A stretch of DNA of 64,000 nucleotides, from NCBI GenBank assembly GCA_001051155.2, contig JYIP02000004.1, positions 5,016,383 to 5,080,382 on the forward strand, read 5' to 3'. This document shows positions 1-11,339 of this stretch, one piece after another. This DNA comes from Chrysoporthe austroafricana (taxonomy: Eukaryota; Ascomycota; Sordariomycetes; Diaporthales; Cryphonectriaceae). The notes under the pieces are model-generated. The model worked only from the letters and a program-made list of their open reading frames with translations. It was not told the DNA's origin and did no database searches. Every line of letters starts with the position of its first letter. Within the stretch, counting starts at the first letter, position 1. The position numbers and the translations under genes are program-made.

Positions 1-562
1 CGTAATTCAGATAAGCGATAATCTATTTAAACTTAGCTATATAATCCGTAATTAAGCCGGTTTATCGAAATGCTTCTAATTGCTATATTACAATACGTCT
101 TTTATCCGGATCCTTAAAAGTTTTAATAAAGGCTAATTCAAAATTAGCATAATGCTAAAAAATGCGCTTAATATTTTCGGAACGGAAATCCTTATTATTA
201 TTTAGATAATTACAGAAGGTTAGCTTTTATTACTGAAAGGCTATTCTTTCGAAACGGCTTCTTGCGAAATCGATTTTGTTATAAGTAGTCCTGAATTAAG
301 CGCCGTAATGTTTAAAATAAGCTTTAAGTTAAGTTAAAAAGGCCTGGAAGTCTTTTCGAATGCCTTTATAAGATTTAGGCTTATTAAGCTTAAAAGCTTT
401 AGTTTATTAAAAGGCATTAAAGCGGAAAACCTCGTTTTTAATTTCTTCAAGTTGCTAATATAAGGCCATATTTTATTATTGGAACTGTTCGTTAATAAGG
501 ATAGTTAGAGCTTCTTCTTAAAAAGCTTAATTGCTAGAAGAAAACGGGATTTAGAGCGCTAT
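1..562 (-). pseudogene. gag N-terminal part of copy F, RIP-damaged
   Basis: The minus strand reads as the same Gag N-terminal domain found in copies A, B and D: a Gln-rich start, then a capsid-like stretch including a KPGPYK-like motif. The expected ATG at about 562 is ATA, as in A and B, while D keeps ATG at the same place. This fits a RIP G-to-A change. Several Gln codons are stops. Non-functional and truncated by the window edge. Confidence 0.75.
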
Positions 563-624
563 CGTATTTCCGGTATTGCTTAAAGGGTATATATTAAACC
601 GTTTTTAAATAAGAATCGTAAAAA

Positions 625-1070
625 TATTATAAATGCTATAATAATCCTAGGATAAACTATAAAGTTAAAAGGTTTATATTAGCAAAAGCGATATTAAATA
701 TAGCTTTGAATACCGAAATACGTTTAATAAAATAATCGCAAGGTTTATAAGCTTATACGGCTATCACTTGAAAGTATTGTAAGGTCTAAATGGTACTTAA
801 ATTTACGACTGAAAAGCTATAGTAATTTATTTAATAGATATTCTATTTTTATATACTTAGCTTTTCAGTTATTGGATTACTGGCTTACTTGGTAATCCAG
901 TAAGCCGGGCTTACTGGAATACTTAATAATTTGGTAATCCTTATTTTATCTGACCCTATCCCTGGGTTATATAAGCGGTTATGGGGTTTTCCTTGGGTGG
1001 ATTTAAAGGTAAAGTGCCTGGCTAATATTTTTCCCTTTTGCGTGCCTTAGTCCCCTATTAAGTTATAATA
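625..1070 (-). repeat. LTR of copy F (446 bp)
   Basis: It starts TATTATAAAT (ancestral TGTTATAAAC after RIP) and ends in a decayed GTTTATAACA. Its length matches S (445 bp) and the L LTR (444 bp). It contains a GGTTATATAAGC TATA-like stretch near 965, on the side where transcription of the minus-coding element would begin. Confidence 0.85.
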
Positions 1071-1100
1071 CTTAAGAAAATAAACGGATTAGTTATTTAT
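1071..1100 (+). mobile_element. 30-bp remnant of copy E between two insertions
   Basis: These bases match the gag-to-protease linker of copy A around 3450-3478, including GATTAGTTATTTAT. They continue at 16542 after solo LTR S. The piece shows that F, then S with its nested cargo, both landed in the same copy E. Confidence 0.7.
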
Positions 1101-1274
1101 TATTATAAACGCTACAGCAATCTTAAAATTCACTGGAAAGTCGAAAGGTTTATGCTAGCAAAAGCGGTACTAAATATAGGTTTAGAATACTCGAAACACG
1201 TTGAACGGAATATCGCAATGTTTATAAGCCTAGAGCGGCTATTACTTGAATGGTTTGTAAGGTCCAAATGGTAC
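1101..1274 (-). repeat. Solo LTR S, left part (split by copy A)
   Basis: It begins TATTATAAACGCTACAGC like the other family-1 LTRs and stops where copy A begins. The remainder is at 16271-16541; together they make 445 bp, the normal length for this LTR subtype. The outer flanks carry TTTAT at 1096-1100 and 16542-16546, a 5-bp target duplication. No internal element sequence is joined to it, so it is a solo LTR. Confidence 0.88.
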
Positions 1275-1354
1275 TGTTATGAACTAGCGAGAAGTTCGGA
1301 CCTTATAAACGAATCGAAACAAAGAAGGACCAGATATGCCAAGAACCAATTACT

Positions 1355-1378
1355 ATAATTATATAATCAGGGTTAGGG
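1355..1378 (+). promoter_or_regulatory. Candidate LTR promoter: TATA-like box with telobox
   Basis: In the coding direction TTATATAAT is followed directly by CAGGGTTAGGGTTAA, a telomere-like repeat. The same pair of motifs occurs in the other copy-A LTR and in both LTRs of B; D has the telobox. Position about 80 bp into the LTR fits a U3 promoter. The promoter role is inferred. Confidence 0.45.
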
Positions 1379-1392
1379 TTAATTTTACCAAT

Positions 1393-1557
1393 AAGGTTGG
1401 ATAGCTATGGATATAAGTTATCCAGAAAAAACGATAAGGTTGGATAGCTATGGATATAAGTTATCCAGAAGAAACGATAAGGTTGGATAGCTATGGATAT
1501 AAGTTATCCAGAAGAAACGATAAGGTTGGATAGCTATAGATATAAGTTATCCAGAAG
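1393..1557 (+). repeat. 43-bp tandem repeats in 5' LTR of A (4 units)
   Basis: Four near-identical units begin AAGGTTGGATAGCTATGG and each contains ATAAGTTATCCAGAAG; the last is truncated. The same array with three units occurs in the other LTRs of A and B. Confidence 0.95.
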
Positions 1558-1881
1558 TATCCCCTAGGAAATATAATAATAGGGAAAAAGATATAAGGAT
1601 AAAGCATTCCTTCCTGAATAAATAGACTATTAGAGAGTTTCTCAATTATTAATTTAAGTATCAATTAGACTTTACTATTGATAGCCATATTGGCTTATAA
1701 ATATTACGGCTTTCAGTAAACCTGTCCTGAATTTCAAAGCTGTACTTAATACCGCTCTTATTAGTATAAACCCTTTAACTTTACAATATATCTTAGGATT
1801 TGCTGCAGCGTTTATAATATTTTGATAACTCTTATTTAAGATCGGTTTAGTATATATCCCTTAAGCAATATTCAGGATATA

Positions 1882-3844
1882 ATAGCGCCCTAAATTCCGT
1901 TTTCGTCTAATATCCAAGCCTTTCCGGAAGAAATACCGGTTGCCCTTATTAACGAATAATTCCAGCAGCAAAATATAGCCCTGTATTAATAGCTTAAAGA
2001 AATCAAAAACGAAATTATTCGCCTTAATGCTTTCTAGCAAGCCAAAACTTTCAAGCTCGATAAGCCAGGCCTTATAAAGGCACTCAAAGGGACTTTCAGG
2101 CTTTCTTAATATAATTCAAAGCTTATTTTAAATACTATAATGCCCAGTTCAGAACTACTTACGATAAGATTGATTTCGCAAGAAGCCGCTTTGAAAGAAC
2201 GGCTTTCCAATAATGGGAACTAACCTTTCGCGATTATCTGGATAACAGTAAAAAGCTCCGCTCAGAGGAGACCAAGCGCATCTTCCAGCATTATGCCAAT
2301 TTCGAATCAGCTTTTATTAAGACTTTTGGAAACCCGGACGAACGACGTATTGCGGTAAGGCAACTAGAGGCATTTCGATAAACCGGTTCAGCTACAGATT
2401 ATACGGCCAAATTCCGACAGATTATCGCCCATTTTGATTATAATAACGACCCTTTTATAAATGCCTATTACGCAGGATTTAAAGAAGAAATTAAGGACGA
2501 ACTCTATAAAGAAAACCGACTTAAGAAGCTTAATAAGTTTATTAATAAAGCAATCCGTATCGATAACCGATTGTACGAATAATAGCAATAATAACAAAAG
2601 AATTACAGTACCGTTCCGCAATATTAGCCAAATACTGGGAAGCGCAAGTTCTAATATAAAGGCAAAAATAGTACAGCTTATTCGGGTATTATATATGCTA
2701 AGCCTATAGAACTAGATATTCTTATATATGGATAATGCAAGGGGGTTATTTATTACAATTATAGCAAGAAAGGCTATATTGCTCGCAATTGTTAGCAGGA
2801 ATAAAAGAAGCGAAAATGGAAGCTAGTCCCGGAAAGATAGCTTAGCATTGTTTAGCGATAGAAACCTAATTAGCTAGATAAAAATATTCTACCGGAATAA
2901 GTAGCGGATTCTGATTATAGCAGCTTTAGCTAAACAGTTTGCTATTAAGATTATTGCTTATTATACTTTTCGGAAAAAGAAAGTTCAGGATAATTCTTAT
3001 GCAAGCTATAAGGATAATGATAGCTCGTTATAAGTAAGAAAAGCCCATTTTATAATACTATTATCCAAGATAACAATTCCGATTGCTTTAGCGAAAGATT
3101 ATTGCGAAATAAGGAAAATTTAGGAAAATACTTTTTGAATTACTATTTGGAACGATAATAGAATAGTATAATAGAAGAAGAAATCGGCATTATGCAACCA
3201 GAATTACTAATACCCAATAGCATTATTGAAGAATTATTATACTTTAATAGATAGCCGGATAACTTATTAATCCCAATTTTCAATAAAGAACTATCAGAAA
3301 AATTAGCTTATTTCTAGTAAAAAGATTGCCAAGATTGCAAATGGATATCCAAATATACGGAAATAGAATATATTATCTATAGGCTTACGATAAAAGAATT
3401 CTTCCAAAGCATACTATTTCAGAATAGCGAATGCCTATCCCAAAAAGACGGAAAGATTAGTTATTTATACTTTCGTTACTATAAATTTGCTTGGATTAGC
3501 TGCATTTATTATAACTGCTAGATATATTTTAACGAGAAAGTCAAATAAGATTAATTCCTATTCAGGGAATAGGATTAATTAATCTATCCCGTTATAGAAA
3601 AAAGGGGAAAATTCAGAAAAGTCCTGCATATTGAAAATAATAATGCATATATTAAACTACTAAATAACTACTTACGAATATATATCGATAGAAAAATTAT
3701 ATAGGGACAATATTACGTAACGGCATACTTTATATATGCATAGGATAAGGCTAAAGAATAGTATAGGCTGCAGAAAATTGAAAAGAATCGGCAGTAAAGC
3801 CACGCTTAAGCAAAAAGGCTGGCATAGCAAGCGGCGAGGAATGC
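1882..3844 (+). pseudogene. gag and linker of copy A, RIP-damaged
   Basis: The frame opens at ATAGCGCCC, where D has ATG. It reads as the family-1 Gag: Gln-rich N-terminus, capsid region, a conserved AYYAGFKEEIKDELYKE block near 2463-2515, then INKAIRIDNRLYE. A CCHC nucleic-acid-binding knuckle follows at about 2749-2794, but two of its Cys are Tyr (YYNYSKKGYIARNC). Gag would package element RNA. Many TAA/TAG codons replace Gln or Trp codons. The reading continues past 11340 into protease after the B insertion. Confidence 0.85.
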
Positions 3845-4349
3845 TATTATAAACGCTGCAGTAAATCCTAAGATATACCGTAAAGTCAAAAGGTTTATGC
3901 TAACAAGAGCGATGCCAAGTACAGCTTTGAGCTTCAGGACAGGTTCATTAAATATCGCAATATTCATAAGCCAATATGGCTATCAATAATAGGGTTCAAT
4001 TGATACTTAAATTGATAACTGAAAAACTTTCCAATAGTCTATTTGCTTGCGAAAGAGAAATGCCTTCTCCTTATATCCTTTTTCCGTTATTATATTTCCT
4101 AAGAAATAGTCTTGGATAACTTATATATATAGCTATCCGTCCTTATCGTTTCTTCTGGATAACTCATATCCATAGCTATCTATCCTTATCGTTTCTTCTG
4201 GATAACTTATATTCATAGCTATCTATCCTTATTAGTAAAACTAACCCTAATCCTGGTTATATAATTATAGTAAGTAGTTCTTAGCATATTTGGCCCTTCC
4301 TTGTTTTTCGATTCGTTTATGGGTCCGAACTACTTGTTAGTTTATAATA
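3845..4349 (-). repeat. 3' LTR of copy B (505 bp)
   Basis: It runs from TATTATAAAC to GTTTATAATA, both ends decayed by RIP from TG...CA. It includes three 43-bp units at 4114-4232, in inverted orientation relative to A. Confidence 0.95.
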
Positions 4350-4409
4350 TTATCCCTTTCTTGTAAGTTTTCGTCCCGAAAATTCTCTGTAAGTAAACCC
4401 TGTTCCTGT

Positions 4410-5063
4410 ATGTATTCTCGTACTTTCTTAATCAGGATGCCTTCCAAAGTTACTAGAACCCGCTTGTTATCCCGTTCTGAGAGAACTAAAAAGAAAGATT
4501 CCCTATTATTTCTCATTTTCCAGAACGCTATGGAGATGCCTTCTTATTCTTTTTGCGAGGGTCGTAATATCGCGATATGCCAGGTTTCACTTTCTGATTC
4601 TTCTCGGTATACTGAATATATCCGGTTAGAATATTTTCGTTATAATATGCAAGGCCTTTCTGCTACCGAGATCCGGAAAATCGGCATTCAATATTAGCAT
4701 TTCGAGGACCGTTTCGAATCGGCCGAGAAGCGATTGCGCGACGCTGTTCTGGAAGTTGAGCGTTTGCAAAAACAGAAACGTATATAGTTTGAGAAAATAA
4801 TACGTACTATTCGCTAGGATATTACGGATATAGAGGAGCTGGAGCGTATAGAAGCCGAAAAGGCTGAAAAAGAGCGTTATGCTGCCGAGGCAGAATGCTA
4901 TATTGCGGAAGTCCTAATCTTTAAGGGTCTTTTTCCTAAAGATTTCGATCTGGATACTGCCTTGCAATAATTCGGGTCTGATATTAATTAGTCCGTTGCT
5001 AGTCTGGAAGCCGGGTCTGAAAACGTAGCCGGTCCTTTTAGCGCTAATTATCTTTCCGTTTGA
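4410..5063 (+). pseudogene. Antisense accessory ORF of copy B (Cys-rich head, coiled-coil tail)
   Basis: This 218-codon frame lies between the 3' LTR and pol, on the opposite strand to gag-pol. The first 95 codons are open. A decayed Cys cluster (SFCEGRNIAICQ, then SSRYTEY where L has SSRYSEC) is followed by a charged helical stretch rich in Glu, Lys, Arg and Ala. The C-terminus is acidic, with FDLDTALQ. Five or six in-frame stops occur at Gln/Trp-like positions. The same architecture recurs in A, D, E, J and L. Function unknown; the Cys spacing suggests metal or nucleic-acid binding. It may be driven by the adjacent LTR. Confidence 0.72.
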
Positions 5064-5089
5064 CCGGTAAGTCCTTCCGACCCGTTATC

Positions 5090-8000
5090 CTTTTAACCGC
5101 TAGTTTTTTTTTTTGCTATTGCTTATCCAAGTAGTCTGCTAACGCTTGGGGTATATTCCGCAAGTTTTTCCTGGGTTTTTATAAGTTTTCGCTTATCGGG
5201 TAACCTTTCCATTTAATAAAGTATTCGGGGTTATAGTTTGGTCTGTAATACTTGAGGATTCGTTCGATTTCGTATTCTAATTCGTTGCTTTTAATTTGGG
5301 TAGTTTTGTCCGTTTTGGTCGATTTTAATACTGGTTCGAGAAATGAAATGTGAAATACCGGATAGATTCTTATTCTATAAAGTAGTACAAGTTCGAAATT
5401 AATATCTGAAACCTTTTTCAAGATTTTAAAAAGTCCCAATCTCTTATAATCTAACGAATAGGAAGGTCTTATTATTTTGATATATTCTTTCTATCGAATA
5501 AGATAAACCTTATCCTTTTCCTATAGGATTGGTCTTTTAATCCTTTTGGAGTTAGCATATTTCGTTATTCTTTCTTGCATAAATTTCAATTCTCTCTGAA
5601 ATTCTTTCTGGATTTTTTTGATCTTTCTGATTTGTCTTTTTGCAGCTTCCGTATTTGCTCTTAATATTTCGTTATAGTAGGCTATCAGATTATAGCTGTA
5701 AAATGCGTAAAATAGTAATTTCTTTATCGTGCTCGTATTTGCGCTATTATATACGAATTATGCTAGAAGTAGTAGCTTTACCCAATTGTTTTATTCGTAA
5801 TTTATATAATATTGCAAATATTATTTAATAATCTAGTTTATTCGTTCCGTCTATTTATCCGTTTGTAAGTAAAATGCTATAGATATTTTTTGTTATATTC
5901 CGAATAGTTTCGTAAGTGAGATCCAGAAGTTTGATACGAACTTTCTATTTCTATCGGAAATAATTTCTTTAAGCATGCTATAATTGGCTATAACCGTTTT
6001 CAGGAATATATATACGAAATCCTTTACCGTACTGCTTTCCTTATAAGGGAAGAAGTAAGCGTATTTGCTTAGTCTGTAAATTATTATTAGAATGCTATTA
6101 TACTGTACTTTAATTAAGGGTTTTCGTAAAAGAAATAGCTTAATAATGAAATCCCAGCTAATAGATTGCCAAACCGTTTTCGGAATAAGGAATAATTGGA
6201 ACAGTCTATAAGGCTTATAATATTCAATCTTGTTTTTCCTGCAGCTATCGCATTCCCATAAAATGTTTTCAATTTTTCGTTTGAATCCTAATAAATTCCA
6301 GTATCTTTTAATTCTTTTGTAAATGGTTCTAATTCCCTAGTAGCCGTATGCTAATGCGCTATGCATAGTCCTGATATATTTGTCTTATTTCTCGGTAATT
6401 ATATCTTCCGGTTTTCTTTATCTATTATTAATTCTGATAATCGTATTGAATTCTCTTATTTCATTTACGAGATTGCTATCCTTATTTTGTCGAAAGATAT
6501 TTTGGAATTCTTTTAATTCTGAATTTTGGTAATCTGATTATCTGCTAAGCGCGTCTGCTCTACCGTTTTCGGATCCTTTGCAATAGACAATTTTCAAATC
6601 GAATTATAAGAGGAATTCTGCTTATTTGATCTATCGTTTGTTTAAAGCTTTAGTAATTATGAATATTATCAAGTTCTTATAATCCGAATGCATTATGATT
6701 TGGTACTTAGCCCCGATCAGGTATTATTGCCATTTTTCGAATGCTTTAACAATTGCTATCAATTCTTTATCTGGAATGCCGTAATTGAGCTTTAGGCCGT
6801 TCAGTTTCTTGGAAAAGTTGCTTACAATCCTGAAACGTCTTTGGTTATCTCGTTAGCCTAATTGCTTACTAAATGCGTAATCTGATATGTCGGTTTCAAT
6901 TTCAAAGGGTTTCTCTGGATTTGCTTTATAGAGAATTGGTTCTAATATAACTCGTTTTTTGATTTTGTCGAATGCTTCTTATATTTCTGAGGTTTATCTG
7001 AATTTTTGGTTTTTCTTTATAAGGTCTGTAAGAGGGTATGCGATTTTGCTATAATCTCGAATAAATTGTTAGTAGAAATTGGTATATCCAAAGAATGCTT
7101 TAATATCTTTAATATTTCCCGGAATAGGCTATTTTCGTACTGCTTTAACTTTTATCTTATTGCATGCTAATCTATTTTGGCTCGATAATATAGCCTAAAT
7201 AATTAACTTTTTATTAATAGAAATAGCATTTGCTTAGTTCGATTAAGAATTTATTATTTTATAATATTTGAAATATTTCTTGTACGTACTGTTTATATAT
7301 CTTAAGGTTTTTGGAAAAAATAAGGATATTATTAAGATAAATAATAATAATAGTATTCAAATATTCGTATAGGATATAGTTAATTATTTCTTGGAAAGAT
7401 GCTAACGCATTCGTAAGCCTAAAAGGCATAATTACGTATTCGAAATGTCCGTAACGTATTCTGAAAGCTGTTTTCCAAATATTATCTTCCTTGATTCTGA
7501 TATAATAATATCTTTCCTTGAAATCAAGCGTAATAAACTATTTTGCTCCAATTAATTAATCTTTCATTTCGCTAGCTAGCAGCAATAAGTATTGATTCTT
7601 GATAGTAATATCGTTAAGCTGTCAGTAATCTATATAAAGTCGTAATTTCTTATTCTTTTTGGGTACAAATAAAATAGGGTATTCTGCTAATAATCGCAAT
7701 AGTCGTATATAGCCTTGCTTTAGGTTTTCGTTAATATATTCTCTAAGCGTTTCGAGTCTTGCTTTGTTAAATCCGTAAATAGGAAAGAATTTTAGCTGTA
7801 TTCCTTCTTTCAAAGGAATTTCGTAATCGTACGGGCCATGCTCTGGTAATCCCGTATTAAACTTCCCTTGCTATAGTTTCTTGAATTCGTAATACTTTCT
7901 TAGTACGTTTTCGAATGCCGGTATTAGTCCTTCTTTATCTTTTGCGATTTGCAAGAATATAAAGTACTGTTATGCATATTTCTTTTCGCTAGCTTCCTGT

Positions 8001-10767
8001 CTCTGGGGTTTTCGTATTTCTGGTAATTTCGGGTATTTATTAAGTACCGAGCCAAACTGCCTTCTAGCGTATTTATATTGCGGGAGCAGTATTTCCTTAT
8101 AGTTCTATAATCCATATTTCTTCGTATTGCTCTATGCTTGATTATATCTTTATTAATTAAGGGTTATTTATAATCTTAATCCGTCCTTAACTTTCGTTTA
8201 GAAATTTAGGGTATCCGTAACCCTTCCCTGTATCGTAGCTTGTTTTTCAGCTTTAGGGGTATTTATAAGCCTGTTTGAGCGCATTTTTTCTGTATTATTT
8301 TCAGTAATTAAGTTTCTTCCTCTGCTAATAATTGCAACCTTTTCAGTAAATATAGCTTATTCCTATAAAATCTGATTAGTAGTCCAATCGATTCGAAAAT
8401 TATGCTTCTTTAGCCAAAATATTCCTAAGATCAATTTATACTATACCATATCTATAATATCGAAAGTAACGTTCATTATAAGGCTTTGGATTGAAATAAG
8501 TAAATAATTAGTTTCCGTATCGATTATACTTTAGTTATATGCGACTGATTTTCCTTTTATAATATTAAGCTTATAGAGATCCTTTTTCTGTATCCAAGGG
8601 ATTCGTTCCTTATTAATAACTTTTGGCAAAATGAAATTTCCTTATACGCTACTGTCCAATAATGTGCTATATCGTTATCCGTTAATATATGCGTCCAGGA
8701 TAATATGCTTCTCGTTTTCTCTGATAGTAGCGTATAAGGACCTCGTAATCCTGATCGGCTATTATCCCTTTACAGGCGATCTTTCCCTTTTAGGGTATTT
8801 TGGGCATTTCTTGCTGCTTATTGAGCCAGCTTTTTTGCTTAAGTATAGTTCCGTTGCCGATTCTTTTCGATTTTCTGCAACCGATACCATTCTTTGGCCT
8901 TATTTTATATATATATGGAATATGCTATTACATAGCATTATTCCCATATAGTCTTTTTGTCGATATATATTCTTAGGCAATCGTTTGGTAGTCCAATATA
9001 TGCATTGTTATTTTCAATATATAGGACTTTTCTAAATCTTTTTCTTTCTTTTATAACGGGATAGATTAATTGGTTTTATTCCTTTAATAAAAACCAATCC
9101 TATTTAACTTTCTCGCTGAAATATATCTAACAGTTATAATAGATATAGCTAATCCAAGCAAGTTTATAATAGCAAGGGTATAAATAACTGATCTTTCCGT
9201 TTTCTTAAGGTAAGCATTCGCTATTCTAAAATAATATGCTTTGGAAGAGTTTTTTTATCGTAAGCCTATAGATAATATATTCAATTTCCGTATATTTGGT
9301 TATCTATTTGCAATCTTAGCAATTTTTCTGCTAATAATAAGCTATTTTTTCTGATAGTTTTTTATTAAAAGTTGGAATTAGTAAATTATCCAGCTATCTG
9401 TCAGGGTATAATGATTTTTCAGCAATATTGCTAGATATCAGTAATTCTGATTGCGTAATGCCGATTTCTTCTTCTATTATGCTATTCTATTATCGTTCCA
9501 AATAATAATTCAAAAAGTACTTCTTTAAATCTTCCTCGTTTCGCAAAAGTCTTTCGCTAGAGCAATCGGAATCGCTATCCTGGATAACAGTATTATAAAA
9601 TGGGCTTTTCTTGCCTATAGCGAGCTATTATTATCCTTATAGCTTGCGTAAGAATTATCCTAAATTTTTCTTTTCCGAAAAGTGCAATAAGCAGTAATTT
9701 TAGTAGCAGGCTATCTAATTAAGGCTGCTATAATCAGGGTCCGCTATTTGTTCCGATTGGATATTTTTGTTTAGCTAATTGGGTTCTTATCGTTAAGCAA
9801 TACTAAGCTATTTTTCTGGGATTAGTTTCCATTTTTGCTTCTTTTGTTCTTATCGATAATTGCGAGCAATATAGCCTTTCTTGCCGCAATTATAACAAAT
9901 AACCCTTTTGCGTTATTCGTATACGAGAGTATTTAATTCTATAGGTCTAGCATATATAATGCTCGAATAAGCCGTATTGCTTTTGCTTTTCTGCTAGAAC
10001 TTACGCTTCCTAGTATTTGGCTAATATTGCAGGGTAATGCTATAGTTCTTTTGCTATTATTGCCGTTATTCGTATAATCGGTTATCGATACGGATTGCCT
10101 TATTAATAAATTCGCTAAATTTTTCAAGTCGATCTTCTTTATAGAATTCGTCCTTGATTTCTTCTTTAAGTTTTGCGTAATAAATATCCATAAAAGGGTT
10201 ATTATTATAATTGAAATGGGCAACGATTTATCGGAATTTGGCCGTATAGTCCGCAGCTGAACCGGTTTATCGAAATGCTTTTAATTGCCGTACTGTAATA
10301 TATTATTCGTCCGGGTTTCTAAAAGTCTTAGTAAGAGCTGATTCAAAATTGGTATAGCATTGGAAGATGCGTTTGGTATTTTCGGAACGAAATTCCTTAC
10401 TATTATCCAAGTAGTTGCGAAAGGTTGGTTCTTATTACTGGAAAGCCGTCTTTTCGAGACGGCTTCTTGCGAAATCGATCTTGTCATAAGTGGTTCTGAA
10501 CTGGGTTCCGTAATGTTTGAAATACGCCTTGAGTTGCGTTAAGAAAGCCTGAAAGTCTCCCCGAATGCTTTTGTAAGGGCCTGGTTTGTCGAGCTTAAAG
10601 GCTTTGGCCTGCTGAAAGGCGTTAAGGCGGATAACCTCGTTCTTGATTTTCTCAAGCTGCTAATACAGAGCCATATTCTGCTGCTGGAACTGTTCGTTAA
10701 TAAAGGCAACCGGTATTTCTTCCTGAAAGGCCTGGATATTGGACAAAGATAAGGTCTGGGGCGCTAT
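5090..10767 (-). pseudogene. gag-pol of copy B, RIP-damaged
   Basis: Minus strand. Gag begins near 10767 at ATA (ancestral ATG). The CCHC knuckle at about 9856-9900 reads CYNCGKKGYIARN. A retropepsin-like LLDSS motif lies near 8660. RT core lies around 7280-7560 with YLNN in place of the catalytic YxDD. RNase H is about 6480-6980. Integrase is about 5600-6260, including YSMLKEIISDRNRKF, the second Asp region. The chromodomain at 5179-5439 includes EYFIKWKGYPISEN. Element proteins would make, transport and integrate cDNA; the chromodomain may target chromatin. Stops and frame changes throughout make it inactive. Confidence 0.9.
5179..5439 (-). pseudogene. Integrase C-terminus and chromodomain of copy B (open segment)
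   Basis: An 86-codon open stretch. It starts in the integrase tail (FELVLLYRIRIYPVFHISFLEP), then YEIERILKYYRPNY and EYFIKWKGY, which is the aromatic core of a chromodomain. This identifies the lineage as a chromovirus of Ty3/gypsy. It is part of the pol frame and not a separate gene. Confidence 0.9.
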
Positions 10768-10829
10768 TGTATCCTGGATATTGCTCAAAGGGCGTATACT
10801 GAACCGATCTTGAATAAGAGTTATCAAAA

Positions 10830-11334
10830 TGTTATAAACGCTATAATAAATCCTAAGATATATTGTAGAGTCAAAAGGTTTATGCTAATAAGAGCGATAC
10901 CAAGTATAGCCTTGAGCTTCGGGATAAGTCTATTAAGTATCGCAATATTTATAAGCCAATATAGCTATTAATAATAGGGTTTAATTGATACTTAAATTGA
11001 TAACTGAAAAACTTTCCAATAGTTTATTTGCTTGCGGGAGAGAAATGCTTTCTCCTTATATCCTTTTTCCGTTATTATATTTCCTAAGGGATAGTTTTGG
11101 ATAACTTATATCCATAGCTATCCGTCTTTATCATTTTTTCTGAATAACTCATATCCATAGCTATCTATCCTTGTCATTTTTTCTGGATAACTTATATCTA
11201 TAGCTATCTATCCTTATTGGTGAAACTAACCCTAACCCTGGTTATATAATCATAATAAGTGGTTCTTGGCATGCTTGGCCCTTCCTTGTTTTTCGATTCG
11301 TTCATAGGTCCGAACCACTTGTTGGTTTATAACA
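10830..11334 (-). repeat. 5' LTR of copy B (505 bp)
   Basis: Begins TGTTATAAACGCTATAAT and ends GTTTATAACA, keeping canonical TG and CA. It carries three 43-bp units (11099-11217) and the ACCCTAACCCTGG telobox near 11229-11241. Gag sequence starts immediately inside it. Confidence 0.95.
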
Positions 11335-11339
11335 AATGC

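Larger units (their letters stand above)
1..1070 (-). mobile_element. Copy F: 5' end of a Ty3/gypsy family-1 retrotransposon, cut by window edge
   Basis: The right end is an LTR (625-1070) and the sequence to its left reads, on the minus strand, as the start of family-1 gag. The element is therefore minus-coding and continues beyond base 1. It lies in the older plus-coding copy E, whose sequence resumes at 1071. Its target duplication cannot be checked because the other end is outside the window. Confidence 0.85.
1275..1819 (+). repeat. 5' LTR of copy A (545 bp)
   Basis: It begins TGTTATGAAC and ends GTTTATAATA (ancestral ...ACA). It holds four copies of a 43-bp tandem unit (1393-1557), one more than the 502-bp 3' LTR; the 43-bp length difference is exactly one unit. 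Confidence 0.93.
3845..11334 (-). mobile_element. Copy B: complete family-1 gypsy element nested in A
   Basis: 7,490 bp, minus-coding, flanked by AATGC at 3840-3844 and 11335-11339. Both LTRs are 505 bp. Reading right to left: 5' LTR, gag, CCHC knuckle, protease, RT, RNase H, integrase, chromodomain, accessory ORF on the plus strand, 3' LTR. It is younger than A because it interrupts A. Decay is moderate; several domains read for 60-90 codons without a stop. Confidence 0.96.

Noticed and set aside
1393..1557. CRISPR-like array
   Set aside because: Units are contiguous with no unique spacers, lie inside LTRs, and the window is eukaryotic.
2388..2709. Frames repeated at 2388-2709, 9939-10223 and 27384-27696
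   Set aside because: They are other-frame or opposite-strand shadows of family-1 gag, whose true frame gives FKEEIKDELYKE and INKAIRIDNRLYE.
8631..8951. 106-codon hydrophobic frame, membrane-protein-like
   Set aside because: It is antisense to the protease region of B, and the same pattern appears in D (26082-26327) and A (11327-11512). The hydrophobicity comes from reading the wrong strand.
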